DNA from: Occallatibacter sp.
GTDB lineage: Bacteria; Acidobacteriota; Terriglobia; Terriglobales; Acidobacteriaceae
Assembly: GCA_031296305.1 (NCBI GenBank)
Contig: JARLFZ010000014.1
Location: 1-55,867, forward strand
Length of the DNA stretch: 55,867 nucleotides
Reading direction: 5' to 3'
The position numbers were made by a program, and so were the translations under genes. This document shows positions 49,254-55,867 of this stretch, piece after piece. The first letter of the stretch is position 1. Each line of letters opens with the position of its first letter. The notes beneath the pieces are model-generated. The model was not told the origin of the DNA, ran no database searches, and saw only the letters and a program-made list of their open reading frames with translations.

Positions 49254-50899
49254 CAATCGAGGAGCTCGAACAGATAGCAAAAAACGTCCAGCAGGAGAAC
49301 GCCAAATACGACTTTGAAGTGAACGTCTGCATGGACCTGGCATGCGCCAGCCAGGGCGCGGGCGCGTTGAAGGATGCACTAGAGAAGGCGGCGGAAGCCG
49401 CGGGTAAAAAAGTGCTGGTGCGCCGCACCGGCTGCATGGGCCCCTGTTCACATGGGCCACTGGTGCGCGTGGATCCGGAAGCGACGCTCTACCACCATGT
49501 CAAGGCTGAGAACGCTCCTTCCATCGTCTACGGCCTGGGCGGCTCGCCGGTGCCGGAGTTGCAATGCGACCTGAATGACCACTTCGACAAGCAGGTGCGC
49601 GTGGTGCTGGAAAATGCCGGCTTGATCGATCCCGAAAAAGTCGACGACTACATTGCGCACGACGGTTACAAGGCGCTCTTGACAGTGCTTACCGAGATGA
49701 CGCCCAACGGCGTGGTTCATCGCATCACGGAAAGCGGGCTGCGCGGGCGTGGCGGCGGCGGCTATCCCACCGGGCTGAAGTGGGGCACCGTGGCCAAGGC
49801 CAAAGGCGACGTGAAATATGTGGTTTGCAACGGCGACGAAGGCGACCCCGGCGCCTTCATGGATCGCAGCGTGATGGAAGGCGATCCGCATCGCGTGATT
49901 GAGGGCATGGCTATTGCCGCCTACGCCGTGGGCGCGAGCAAAGGCTTCATTTATGTACGCGCCGAATACCCGGTGGCCGTCTCGCGGCTGACCACCGCGC
50001 TGCGCGAGGCGCGGCGTCACGGACTGCTGGGCAACAACATCTGCAATACACCCTTCAACTTCGATGTGGAGATTCGTCTCGGCGCCGGCGCGTTTGTGTG
50101 CGGCGAGGAGACGGCGCTGATCGCCTCGATTGAAGGCAAGCGCGGCACGCCCAAACCGCGGCCGCCCTATCCGGCGTCAAGCGGATTGTGGGGCAAGCCG
50201 ACGCTGATCAACAACGTTGAAACCTATGCCAACATCGCGCCCATCGTGCGCAACGGCGGCAAGTGGTTTCATGACATGGGCTCGGAACGCAGCAAGGGGA
50301 CCAAGGTCTTCGCGCTTACCGGCAAGATTGCCAACACCGGCCTGGTGGAAGTGCCGATGGGTATCAAGCTGCGCGAAATTATCGAAGACATCGGCGGCGG
50401 CGTGCCGGGCGGCCACAAATTCAAGGCCGTGCAGACCGGCGGGCCCTCGGGCGGATGCATTCCCGAAGAAATGCTCGATGTGGGCGTGAGTTACGACGCG
50501 CTGGTCAAGATGGGCTCCATCATGGGCTCCGGCGGCATGATCGTGATGGACGATACTTCGTGCATGGTCAACGTGGCGCGCTTCTTCATCGAGTTCTGCA
50601 TGACTGAGTCGTGCGGCAAGTGCATTCCCTGCCGCGCGGGTACGGCGCAGATGTTCACGCTGCTGACGCGCATCTGCAATGGCACCGGAACCATAGACGA
50701 CCTGGCGCTGCTCGAGGACCTCTGCGTCACGGTGAAGGAGACGAGCCTGTGCGGGCTGGGGCAGACCGCGCCCAATCCCGTGCTGAGCACGCTCAAGTAT
50801 TTTCGCAACGAGTACATTGAGCACATCCTCGACAAGCACTGTCGGGCCGGCGTCTGCCAGATGGCAGCGGTCGAATCCAAGAACGAGGTGATGGCATGA
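49250..50899 (+). CDS. hoxF: NAD-reducing hydrogenase diaphorase subunit HoxF
   Basis: HoxF binds NAD(H) and FMN and passes electrons to HoxU. The 549-aa protein starts with a thioredoxin-like [2Fe-2S] domain ([37 protein letters not shown]), then the NuoF core with [20 protein letters not shown] (NADH site), [30 protein letters not shown] and [20 protein letters not shown], and near residue 455 the [4Fe-4S] ligands [13 protein letters not shown] with [12 protein letters not shown]. The end has an extra CxxxxC piece (HCRAGVCQ). The overlap with hoxE and hoxU (ATGA each) couples translation. Confidence 0.95.
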   Translation: MTIEELEQIAKNVQQENAKYDFEVNVCMDLACASQGAGALKDALEKAAEAAGKKVLVRRTGCMGPCSHGPLVRVDPEATLYHHVKAENAPSIVYGLGGSPVPELQCDLNDHFDKQVRVVLENAGLIDPEKVDDYIAHDGYKALLTVLTEMTPNGVVHRITESGLRGRGGGGYPTGLKWGTVAKAKGDVKYVVCNGDEGDPGAFMDRSVMEGDPHRVIEGMAIAAYAVGASKGFIYVRAEYPVAVSRLTTALREARRHGLLGNNICNTPFNFDVEIRLGAGAFVCGEETALIASIEGKRGTPKPRPPYPASSGLWGKPTLINNVETYANIAPIVRNGGKWFHDMGSERSKGTKVFALTGKIANTGLVEVPMGIKLREIIEDIGGGVPGGHKFKAVQTGGPSGGCIPEEMLDVGVSYDALVKMGSIMGSGGMIVMDDTSCMVNVARFFIEFCMTESCGKCIPCRAGTAQMFTLLTRICNGTGTIDDLALLEDLCVTVKETSLCGLGQTAPNPVLSTLKYFRNEYIEHILDKHCRAGVCQMAAVESKNEVMA

Positions 50900-51609
50900 G
50901 CCAGGAAACAGATGTCAAAACTCTTGTCATCGACGAGCAGGAAGTGAGTGCGCGCGCCGGACAAACCATTCTCGAGGTGGCGCGCGAGAACGACATCAAC
51001 ATTCCCACGCTCTGCCATCTCGAGGGCCTGGGCGACGTGGGCGCGTGCCGTCTTTGCCTGGTGGAGATCAAGGGCTCGAACAAGCTGCTGCCGGCCTGTG
51101 TGGCCACCGTGCAGGAAGGCATGGAGGTCTCGACCAACACGGAGCGGCTGCAGAAACACCGCCGCACGATACTCGAACTATTGTTCGCCGAGCGCAATCA
51201 CGTCTGCTCGGTATGCGTATCGAACGGCCACTGCGAACTGCAGACTTTGGGCCAGGAGCAGGGACTGACGCACGTGCGCCTGCCCTATCGCAATCCCGAT
51301 CTCTTTGTGGATGCCTCGCACGAGCGCTTCACGCTGGATCACAACCGCTGCATCCTGTGCACGCGCTGCGTGCGGGTCTGTTCGGAGATTGAGGGCGCGC
51401 ACATCTGGGATGTGATGGGTCGCGGCACCAACTCTTTGATCATCTCCGATCTGCACCAGGAGTGGGGAACTTCAGCTTGCACGCGCTGCGGCAAATGCGT
51501 GCAGGTGTGTCCCACCGGGGCGCTCTTCGACAAAAGCAAGATCGGCTCCGATCACCCCAAGTATCCCGAGTTTCTGCCCTATCTGAACTTGATGCGGGAG
51601 GCGCAATGA
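50896..51609 (+). CDS. hoxU: NAD-reducing hydrogenase electron-transfer subunit HoxU
   Basis: HoxU is a 237-aa NuoG-like protein that relays electrons from HoxF to the hydrogenase. It has a plant-type [2Fe-2S] domain ([20 protein letters not shown] and LLPACVATV), a His/Cys segment ([20 protein letters not shown]) for the N3-type cluster, and two ferredoxin-type [4Fe-4S] motifs ([14 protein letters not shown] and [14 protein letters not shown]). It overlaps hoxF and hoxY by ATGA. Confidence 0.95.
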   Translation: MSQETDVKTLVIDEQEVSARAGQTILEVARENDINIPTLCHLEGLGDVGACRLCLVEIKGSNKLLPACVATVQEGMEVSTNTERLQKHRRTILELLFAERNHVCSVCVSNGHCELQTLGQEQGLTHVRLPYRNPDLFVDASHERFTLDHNRCILCTRCVRVCSEIEGAHIWDVMGRGTNSLIISDLHQEWGTSACTRCGKCVQVCPTGALFDKSKIGSDHPKYPEFLPYLNLMREAQ

Positions 51610-52139
51610 GCAAACTGAAGCTTGCCACCGTCTGGCTTGACGGATGTTCCGGCTGCCACATGTCGTTCCTCGACATGGACGAGCGGTTGCTCGAACTGGC
51701 GGAAGTGGTCGATGTGGTCTACAGCCCCATCGTCGACACCAAGGAGTTTCCTGACGAGGTTGATATCGCGCTGGTAGAGGGCGCCGTCGCCTCGGTTGAC
51801 GACGAAAAGAAGATCAAAAAGATTCGCGATCATTCGAAGATGCTGATCGCCATGGGCGACTGCGCGATTACCGGCAACGTGCCGGCGATGCGCAATCCCA
51901 TTGGACCGGAAGCGATTCTCGACCGCGCCTACATTCAGAATGCGAGTGCGCAGGCGCAGATTCCTTGTGTTGTGGTGCCGAAACTGTTGAAGGTGGTGCG
52001 TCCTATTCACGAGTTTGTTAAGGTGGACGTCTTCCTGCCCGGCTGCCCGCCCTCGGCTGACACATTTCACACCGCGCTTACCGCGCTGGTCAACGGCGGC
52101 CCGCTGGACATTTCGGCGCTCACCCGCTTTGGAGCGTAA
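51606..52139 (+). CDS. hoxY: Small subunit of group 3d [NiFe] hydrogenase HoxY
   Basis: The 177-aa HoxY carries the proximal [4Fe-4S] cluster that accepts electrons from the active site. Cysteine motifs are [17 protein letters not shown] at the start, MGDCAITGN in the middle and [16 protein letters not shown] at the end. The short size and absence of a signal peptide fit cytoplasmic group 3 enzymes. ATG 51606 overlaps the hoxU stop; a frame extending upstream into hoxU is a shadow. An inserted repeat separates it from hoxH. Confidence 0.94.
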   Translation: MSKLKLATVWLDGCSGCHMSFLDMDERLLELAEVVDVVYSPIVDTKEFPDEVDIALVEGAVASVDDEKKIKKIRDHSKMLIAMGDCAITGNVPAMRNPIGPEAILDRAYIQNASAQAQIPCVVVPKLLKVVRPIHEFVKVDVFLPGCPPSADTFHTALTALVNGGPLDISALTRFGA

Positions 52140-52145
52140 GAACCG

Positions 52146-52194
52146 GTGCGGGCGGGGATGCCCGCACGACAGCCGGTCTGGAGACCGGCGCTAC
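52146..52194. repeat. Half copy of the GTCTCCAGACCGGC element between hoxY and hoxH
   Basis: The hairpin GTGCGGGCGGGGATGCCCGCAC is followed by the 26-base arm ending GGTCTGGAGACCGGCGCTAC. It matches the right half of the element at 44022-44142. It lies within the 80-bp gap inside the hox operon. Confidence 0.85.
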
Positions 52195-52219
52195 GTCCAC
52201 GAGATTCGGAGCAAGATTT

Positions 52220-53644
52220 ATGAGCCAGACCATCACTATCGATCCGGTAACGCGCCTTGAAGGCCACGGCAAAATCACCATCCAACTCAACGGCCAGGGC
52301 GAAGTTGAGAACGCGCACTTCCATGTGACGCAGGTGCGCGGCTTTGAGCGCTTCAGCGAAGGCCGTCCATTCTACGAGATGCCCAGCCTGATGGCGCGCA
52401 TCTGCGGCATTTGCCCCGTGTCGCATCTCATCGCGTCCGCCAAGGCCTGCGAGGCCATCATGTCGGTGCGCATTCCGCACACCGCGGCGCAGTTGCGGAG
52501 GCTGTTGAACCTGGCGCAGATGGTGCAATCGCACGCGCTCAGCTTCTTCTATCTCGCATCGCCCGATCTCCTTCTCGGTATGGAAGCCGATCCAAAGATC
52601 CGAAACATCCTCGGCGTGGCGGCGGCCAAGCCGGAGCTCGGCCGCGCCGGCATCGCGCTGCGCCGCATTGGGCAGAGCATCATCGAATTGCTCGGCGACA
52701 AGCGCGTGCATCCCGGCTGGGTGGTGCCCGGGGGCGTCACCGAGCCGCTTTCCCCAGAAAAACGCGACAAGATTCTGGCCATGCTGCCCGAAGCCTACTC
52801 GAGCGTCGGCTTGGCTCTGGCCGCATATAAACAGATGGCCGGTACATTTAAGCCGGAGATCGAAGTCTTCGCCAACTTCCCGTCGAATTACATGAGTCTG
52901 ATCAGCGAAGAAGAAGCCATCGACTTTACCGACGGCGCGCTGCGGCTGATTGATGCCCACGGCAACATCATCGAAGATGGCATTACCGCGAGCCGCTACA
53001 CCGAAGTGATTGGCGAGGCCGTGGAGAATTACAGCTATACCAAATTCGCTTACTACAAGCCGCTCGGTTACCCCGACGGAAGCTATCGCGTCGGTCCGCT
53101 GGCGCGACTGAATATCGTCAAATCCATGGGCACGCCAAAAGCAGAAAAGGAGCTCGCCGAGTTCAAGCAGTTGGCCGCCGGACCGGTCTCGAGTTCGTTT
53201 TACTATCACCACGCGCGGCTGGTCGAGATGCTCTACGGCATTGAAAAGATCGAAGAGATCCTCGCCGACTCGCGCATTCTCGACAAGCATGTGCGCGCCA
53301 CGGCGGGCGTCAACCGCTTGGAGGGCGCAGGGCAGGCTGAAGCGCCGCGCGGCGTGCTCCATCACCACTACAAGGTCGATGAAAACGGCAAGATCATCTG
53401 GGCGAACCTGGTGATCGCCACCGGCCAGAACAACAACGCCATGAACCGCGGCGTGCTGCAGGCTGCCCGACATTATGTGAAGGACGGCAAATTCACCGAG
53501 GGCGTTCTCAATCGGGTTGAAGCCGTTGTTCGTACTTTTGACCCGTGCCTGAGCTGCTCCACACATGCCTTTGGGCAAATGCCGCTGGAGATTTCGCTGC
53601 TCTCTGCGGACGGCGAAGTTGTGGATCGGGTTGCAAGAGAATAG
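52220..53644 (+). CDS. hoxH: Large subunit of group 3d [NiFe] hydrogenase HoxH
   Basis: HoxH holds the NiFe active site. The 474-aa precursor has the L1 motif [18 protein letters not shown] near residue 57 and the L2 motif DPCLSCSTH near 442, which supply the four cysteines. After the L2 histidine a 25-residue extension (AFGQMPLEI, then [16 protein letters not shown]) remains; it is cut off after His by a protease such as HoxW. Motif spacing and gene order E-F-U-Y-H place it in group 3d, the NAD(H)-linked bidirectional enzymes. H2 evolution or uptake depends on the redox state of NAD. ATG 52220 follows a repeat by 25 bases. Confidence 0.95.
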   Translation: MSQTITIDPVTRLEGHGKITIQLNGQGEVENAHFHVTQVRGFERFSEGRPFYEMPSLMARICGICPVSHLIASAKACEAIMSVRIPHTAAQLRRLLNLAQMVQSHALSFFYLASPDLLLGMEADPKIRNILGVAAAKPELGRAGIALRRIGQSIIELLGDKRVHPGWVVPGGVTEPLSPEKRDKILAMLPEAYSSVGLALAAYKQMAGTFKPEIEVFANFPSNYMSLISEEEAIDFTDGALRLIDAHGNIIEDGITASRYTEVIGEAVENYSYTKFAYYKPLGYPDGSYRVGPLARLNIVKSMGTPKAEKELAEFKQLAAGPVSSSFYYHHARLVEMLYGIEKIEEILADSRILDKHVRATAGVNRLEGAGQAEAPRGVLHHHYKVDENGKIIWANLVIATGQNNNAMNRGVLQAARHYVKDGKFTEGVLNRVEAVVRTFDPCLSCSTHAFGQMPLEISLLSADGEVVDRVARE

Positions 53645-53648
53645 AAGC

Positions 53649-53773
53649 GTAGCGCCGGTCTCCAGACCAGCTGTCTTGCGGGTCTCCAGACCCGCGCATG
53701 ACAGTGGGCGCAACTAGACATCCTCTAGCGGCGTGGACGCCGCCAGTACAGCCGGTCTGGAGACCGGCGCTAC
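53649..53773. repeat. GTAGCGCCGGTCTCCAGACC inverted element between hoxH and hoxW
   Basis: GTAGCGCCGGTCTCCAGACC at 53649 and GGTCTGGAGACCGGCGCTAC ending at 53773 form the terminal inverted repeats, with one changed base. Inside are GCGGGTCTCCAGACCCGC and a GGCG...CGCC hairpin. It is a further full copy of the element at 44022. Confidence 0.85.
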
Positions 53774-53839
53774 TCACAGAATGTCTCAGAACGATTTCCC
53801 AGAGACCAGAGAGCGGATTCGATTCGGAGAACGGACAAA

Positions 53840-54310
53840 ATGGCGATCACGGCACGTTGCCTCATCCTTGCCTGCGGCAACACTCTGCGCGGCGACGACG
53901 GCGTAGGCCCGAAGCTTGCTGCATGGGCGGAAGAGCGATTCCGCCAGGAACCCGATGTGCGCGTCATTTCGCGCCAGCAGTGGACGCCGGAACTGGCAGC
54001 GGACATTGAGTCGGCCGATTCAGTTCTGTTTGTCGATGCATCGGTGAAGCCCCCTCCGGGGCGCGTCCGCCTCGCCCCCGTTTCATCGCGCGTCGACCCC
54101 TCGGCGCAGGCTTCGCATCACCTGAACGCGAACCAACTCCTGGGTTTAACCCGCTCACTCTATGGCTCCATCAAATCCCATGCCATGCTGTTGACCGTCG
54201 CTGTCGGCTCGACCGAACTCGGCGAAACCTTCAGCGCGCCGGTCGAAGCCGCACTTCCCCGCGCGCGCGGCATCCTGGAAAAGGCCGTGTTGCGCTTCCT
54301 TGGCCGCTGA
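53840..54310 (+). CDS. hoxW: Hydrogenase maturation protease HoxW/HyaD family
   Basis: The 156-aa endopeptidase trims the C-terminus of HoxH after nickel insertion. It starts LILACGNTLRGDDGVGPKLA, the conserved G-N-x-L-x-x-D-D-G-x-G motif of the M52 family, has a VLFVDAS strand with the metal-ligand Asp near residue 64, and HHLNANQLLGL with the third ligand. ATG 53840 was chosen. It is 195 bp after hoxH, from which it is separated by the repeat element; whether it shares the operon transcript is uncertain. Confidence 0.9.
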   Translation: MAITARCLILACGNTLRGDDGVGPKLAAWAEERFRQEPDVRVISRQQWTPELAADIESADSVLFVDASVKPPPGRVRLAPVSSRVDPSAQASHHLNANQLLGLTRSLYGSIKSHAMLLTVAVGSTELGETFSAPVEAALPRARGILEKAVLRFLGR

Positions 54311-54338
54311 GGCGTCTGCAGGGCTCTGCGCCCGCACG

Positions 54339-54374
54339 CAAAAAAGTGGCGACTGCAATTTTCCGCAGCCGCCA
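54339..54374 (-). terminator. Rho-independent terminator of the DHOD-like/PFOR unit
   Basis: On the minus strand TGGCGGCTGC-GGAAAATT-GCAGTCGCCA forms a 10-bp stem with one mismatch, followed after AC by TTTTTT. It lies 25 bp beyond the stop of the dihydroorotate dehydrogenase-like gene and faces hoxW, which ends at 54310. Confidence 0.75.
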
Positions 54375-54398
54375 ATTACAAAGAAAGAATAGACAAGC

Positions 54399-55415
54399 TT
54401 AAAAAGCCGCTACCGTTTGACGCAGGCTGTAGGAACTGAGCGTCTTGATGTAATTCCCGCGGTCGTAGGGCGAAGTGTCGGGGACCGAACGGCGGCTGAG
54501 GCAGCCACGCGTCTCGGCAAGCGAAGCGTATTCGCGCTTCTCCAGCCAATAGCGCATGTCGGCCAGCACGCGGCCGATGTGCTCGATGCCGTGAATGTGC
54601 AGCGCCGAGGCCATCTCGGTCACGCTGGCGCCGGCCATGATTGCCTTCAGCACGTCTTCAGCGGAATGCACGCCGCCGGTGATGGCGATGTCGCCGTTCA
54701 GATGGCCGAATAGAATGGCTGCCCAGTGCAGCCGCGGCAATAATTCCGACGGAGTGGAAAAATGCAGCGAGGGCCTGACCTCGAGCGTCTCGATGTCGAA
54801 GTCCGGCTGATAAAAGCGGTTGAAAAGCACCACGGCCCGTGCACCGGCCTCTTCAAGACGCGCGCACAGATTTGGCAGGCTGGTAAACATTTGCGAAAGC
54901 TTGACCGCAACGGGGACCTTGACCGCCTTGCACACGCCGTCCACGAGTTCGAGCAGTTGCAGTTCGAGATCGGCCGAGGTCTGGCTGCGGTCGGTGGCCA
55001 GCGCGAAGGTGTTCAGTTCGATGGCACTCGCCCCGGCCTGCTCCATCTCCTTGGCCAGGCGCACCCAGCCGCCAACCGTGGTCCCGTTCAGGCTGGCGAT
55101 GATGGGAATAGCGACAGCCTCGCGCGCGCGTCGCACGTGCTCGAGATAACCCTCGTGCGTCATGCGGTAGTCGCTCAGTTCCGGCAGGAAATCGAGTGAC
55201 TCGGCAAAAGACTCCGTACCGCGCGACAAGTCTTCGTCGAGCGCGCGCGACTCCAGCGCCAACTGCTCCTCAAAGAGCGAGGTAAGCACGATAGCCGAAG
55301 CGCCCGCATCTTCCATGTGGCGAATGTTGTCGATCGATTCAGAGAGCGGCGTGGCCGCGACCACAATGGGGCCACTCAGCTTCATGCCGAGAAATTGCAT
55401 GGAAATATCCGTCAT
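54399..55415 (-). CDS. Dihydroorotate dehydrogenase-like flavoprotein beside PFOR
   Basis: The 338-aa protein has the FMN-binding barrel of class 1 dihydroorotate dehydrogenases: MKLSGPIVVAATPLSESIDN, GASAIVLTSLFEEQLALESR, IPIIASLNGTTVGGW, AGASAIELNTFALATD, VPVAVKLSQMFTSL and DIAITGGVHSAEDVLKAIMA. Residues of the orotate site differ, and a lid cysteine like that of class 1 enzymes is not obvious. ATG 55415 overlaps the stop of the pyruvate:ferredoxin oxidoreductase gene (ATGA), so the two act together, which is common: PFOR and a DHOD-like protein are found fused or adjacent in many bacteria. A role in NAD(P)H or ferredoxin-linked redox is inferred; pyrimidine synthesis is less likely. Confidence 0.85.
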   Translation of the reverse strand: MTDISMQFLGMKLSGPIVVAATPLSESIDNIRHMEDAGASAIVLTSLFEEQLALESRALDEDLSRGTESFAESLDFLPELSDYRMTHEGYLEHVRRAREAVAIPIIASLNGTTVGGWVRLAKEMEQAGASAIELNTFALATDRSQTSADLELQLLELVDGVCKAVKVPVAVKLSQMFTSLPNLCARLEEAGARAVVLFNRFYQPDFDIETLEVRPSLHFSTPSELLPRLHWAAILFGHLNGDIAITGGVHSAEDVLKAIMAGASVTEMASALHIHGIEHIGRVLADMRYWLEKREYASLAETRGCLSRRSVPDTSPYDRGNYIKTLSSYSLRQTVAAF

Positions 55416-55867
55416 TCTTCACCTCCGGCAGCCGTGGCCGCCAGTTTTGCTTCAGGCTTTGCTTCCGGTTTTTCTAGTGGTGCAATGTGCGGCGTCTCGC
55501 CGCGGCCCGGCATGGCGGCGCGCGCAGAGTAAACGCGCCATTCGCGCTCCACATCGTCCTGCGCTTCAGCCAGGAGCTTCGCGGCCAACTCAGGATTGCT
55601 GCGCGCCAGCATAGTGTAGCGAGCTTCACGATAAGCATAGTCCTTAAGCCGGATCGAGGGCGCCTTGGAATCGAGCTGGAAGGGATTCTTGCCCTCCTCG
55701 CGCAATGCAGGGTTGTAGCGCATGAGCGGCCAGTAGCCCGACTGCACAGCCAGTTTCTGCTGCTCCAATCCGTGTACCAGATCGTAGCCGTGGGCGATGC
55801 AACTTGAATACGCGATGATGATCGAAGGACCGTCGTGCGCCTCGGCCTCCTGGAAGGCCTTGACTAC
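55412..55867 (-). CDS. nifJ: Pyruvate:ferredoxin (flavodoxin) oxidoreductase, C-terminal part
   Basis: Only the last 151 codons are in the window; the frame is open to the right edge. It reads VVKAFQEAEAHDGPSIIIAY, then SSCIAHGYDLVHGLEQQKLA and the run SGYWPLMRYNPALREEGK, the C-terminal thiamine-diphosphate-domain sequence of the homodimeric enzyme. NPFQLDSKAPSIRLKDYAYR and YTMLARSNPELAAKLL follow. The final 30 residues are Lys/Ala/Pro-rich. The enzyme converts pyruvate and CoA to acetyl-CoA, CO2 and reduced ferredoxin. Confidence 0.9.
   Translation of the reverse strand, partial: VVKAFQEAEAHDGPSIIIAYSSCIAHGYDLVHGLEQQKLAVQSGYWPLMRYNPALREEGKNPFQLDSKAPSIRLKDYAYREARYTMLARSNPELAAKLLAEAQDDVEREWRVYSARAAMPGRGETPHIAPLEKPEAKPEAKLAATAAGGEE

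Noticed and set aside
52067..53713. A 548-codon open frame on the minus strand opposite hoxH
   Set aside because: It mirrors the hoxH codons, starts in a repeat, has no recognisable motifs and is explained by the high G+C third-position bias of the real gene.

Overview
The window is a G+C-rich bacterial chromosome segment that most likely comes from an acidobacterium (Acidobacteriota, probably the Terriglobia). Three things point there: a secreted von Willebrand A protein of the type abundant in that phylum, a SpoIVB/S55-type secreted protein in a non-spore-former setting, and dispersed palindromic intergenic repeats (GGGGCTAAAGCCCC and CGGCACGACTAAAGTCGTGCC types) that also read through one gene as the peptide GHDFSRAES. 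This assignment is inference from recognition; no search was run.

Layout. (1) 1-2600: the 3' part of a CapA-like phosphoesterase, an AbrB-type antitoxin with a RelE-like partner behind an inverted-repeat operator, and a small membrane protein. (2) 2726-9617: a type IV pilus / type II secretion-like operon (PilC, PilB, PilM, PilN, PilO, PilP, pseudopilin) without secretin or prepilin peptidase. (3) 9618-21829: iron-sulfur carrier ErpA, two convergent paralogous small membrane proteins, a VWA protein, an S55 protein, an alcohol dehydrogenase, RimO, a Tat-exported cupin, small membrane proteins and a dienelactone hydrolase. (4) 21926-25113: yacG, pgpA, a beta-propeller protein and cinA. (5) 25160-26681: a compositionally distinct SatD + DUF3307 pair in which the same 18-bp TTGTAC dyad precedes each start codon. 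(6) 26837-35735: ABC exporter, acyltransferase, queA, polA and a GH127 glycosidase behind a LacI-type operator. (7) 35832-44018: a nearly complete arginine operon, argR-C-B-D-F-G-H plus an N-acetyltransferase, preceded by two ARG boxes exactly 21 bp apart. (8) 44139-54310: hypF (minus), two periplasmic proteins, and a group 3d NAD-linked [NiFe] hydrogenase operon hoxEFUYH followed by its protease hoxW. (9) 54399-55867: a dihydroorotate dehydrogenase-like protein and the C-terminus of pyruvate:ferredoxin oxidoreductase.

Together the right-hand part gives a metabolic picture. PFOR makes reduced ferredoxin, the Hox enzyme exchanges electrons between NAD(H) and H2, and HypF and HoxW serve its maturation; the other hyp genes must lie elsewhere. 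A Crp/Fnr-type dyad (GTGA-N6-TCAC) sits 33 bp from a putative -10 box upstream of hoxE. The same geometry is found upstream of one of the small membrane paralogues, which suggests a shared regulon.

The strongest candidates for something undescribed are the SatD/DUF3307 module with its repeated dyads, the Crp/Fnr-linked small membrane proteins, the repeat sequence carried in frame inside hypF, and the several families of intergenic repeats (palindromic elements, heptamer tandem tracts). No rRNA, tRNA, CRISPR array, prophage or complete insertion sequence was recognised.
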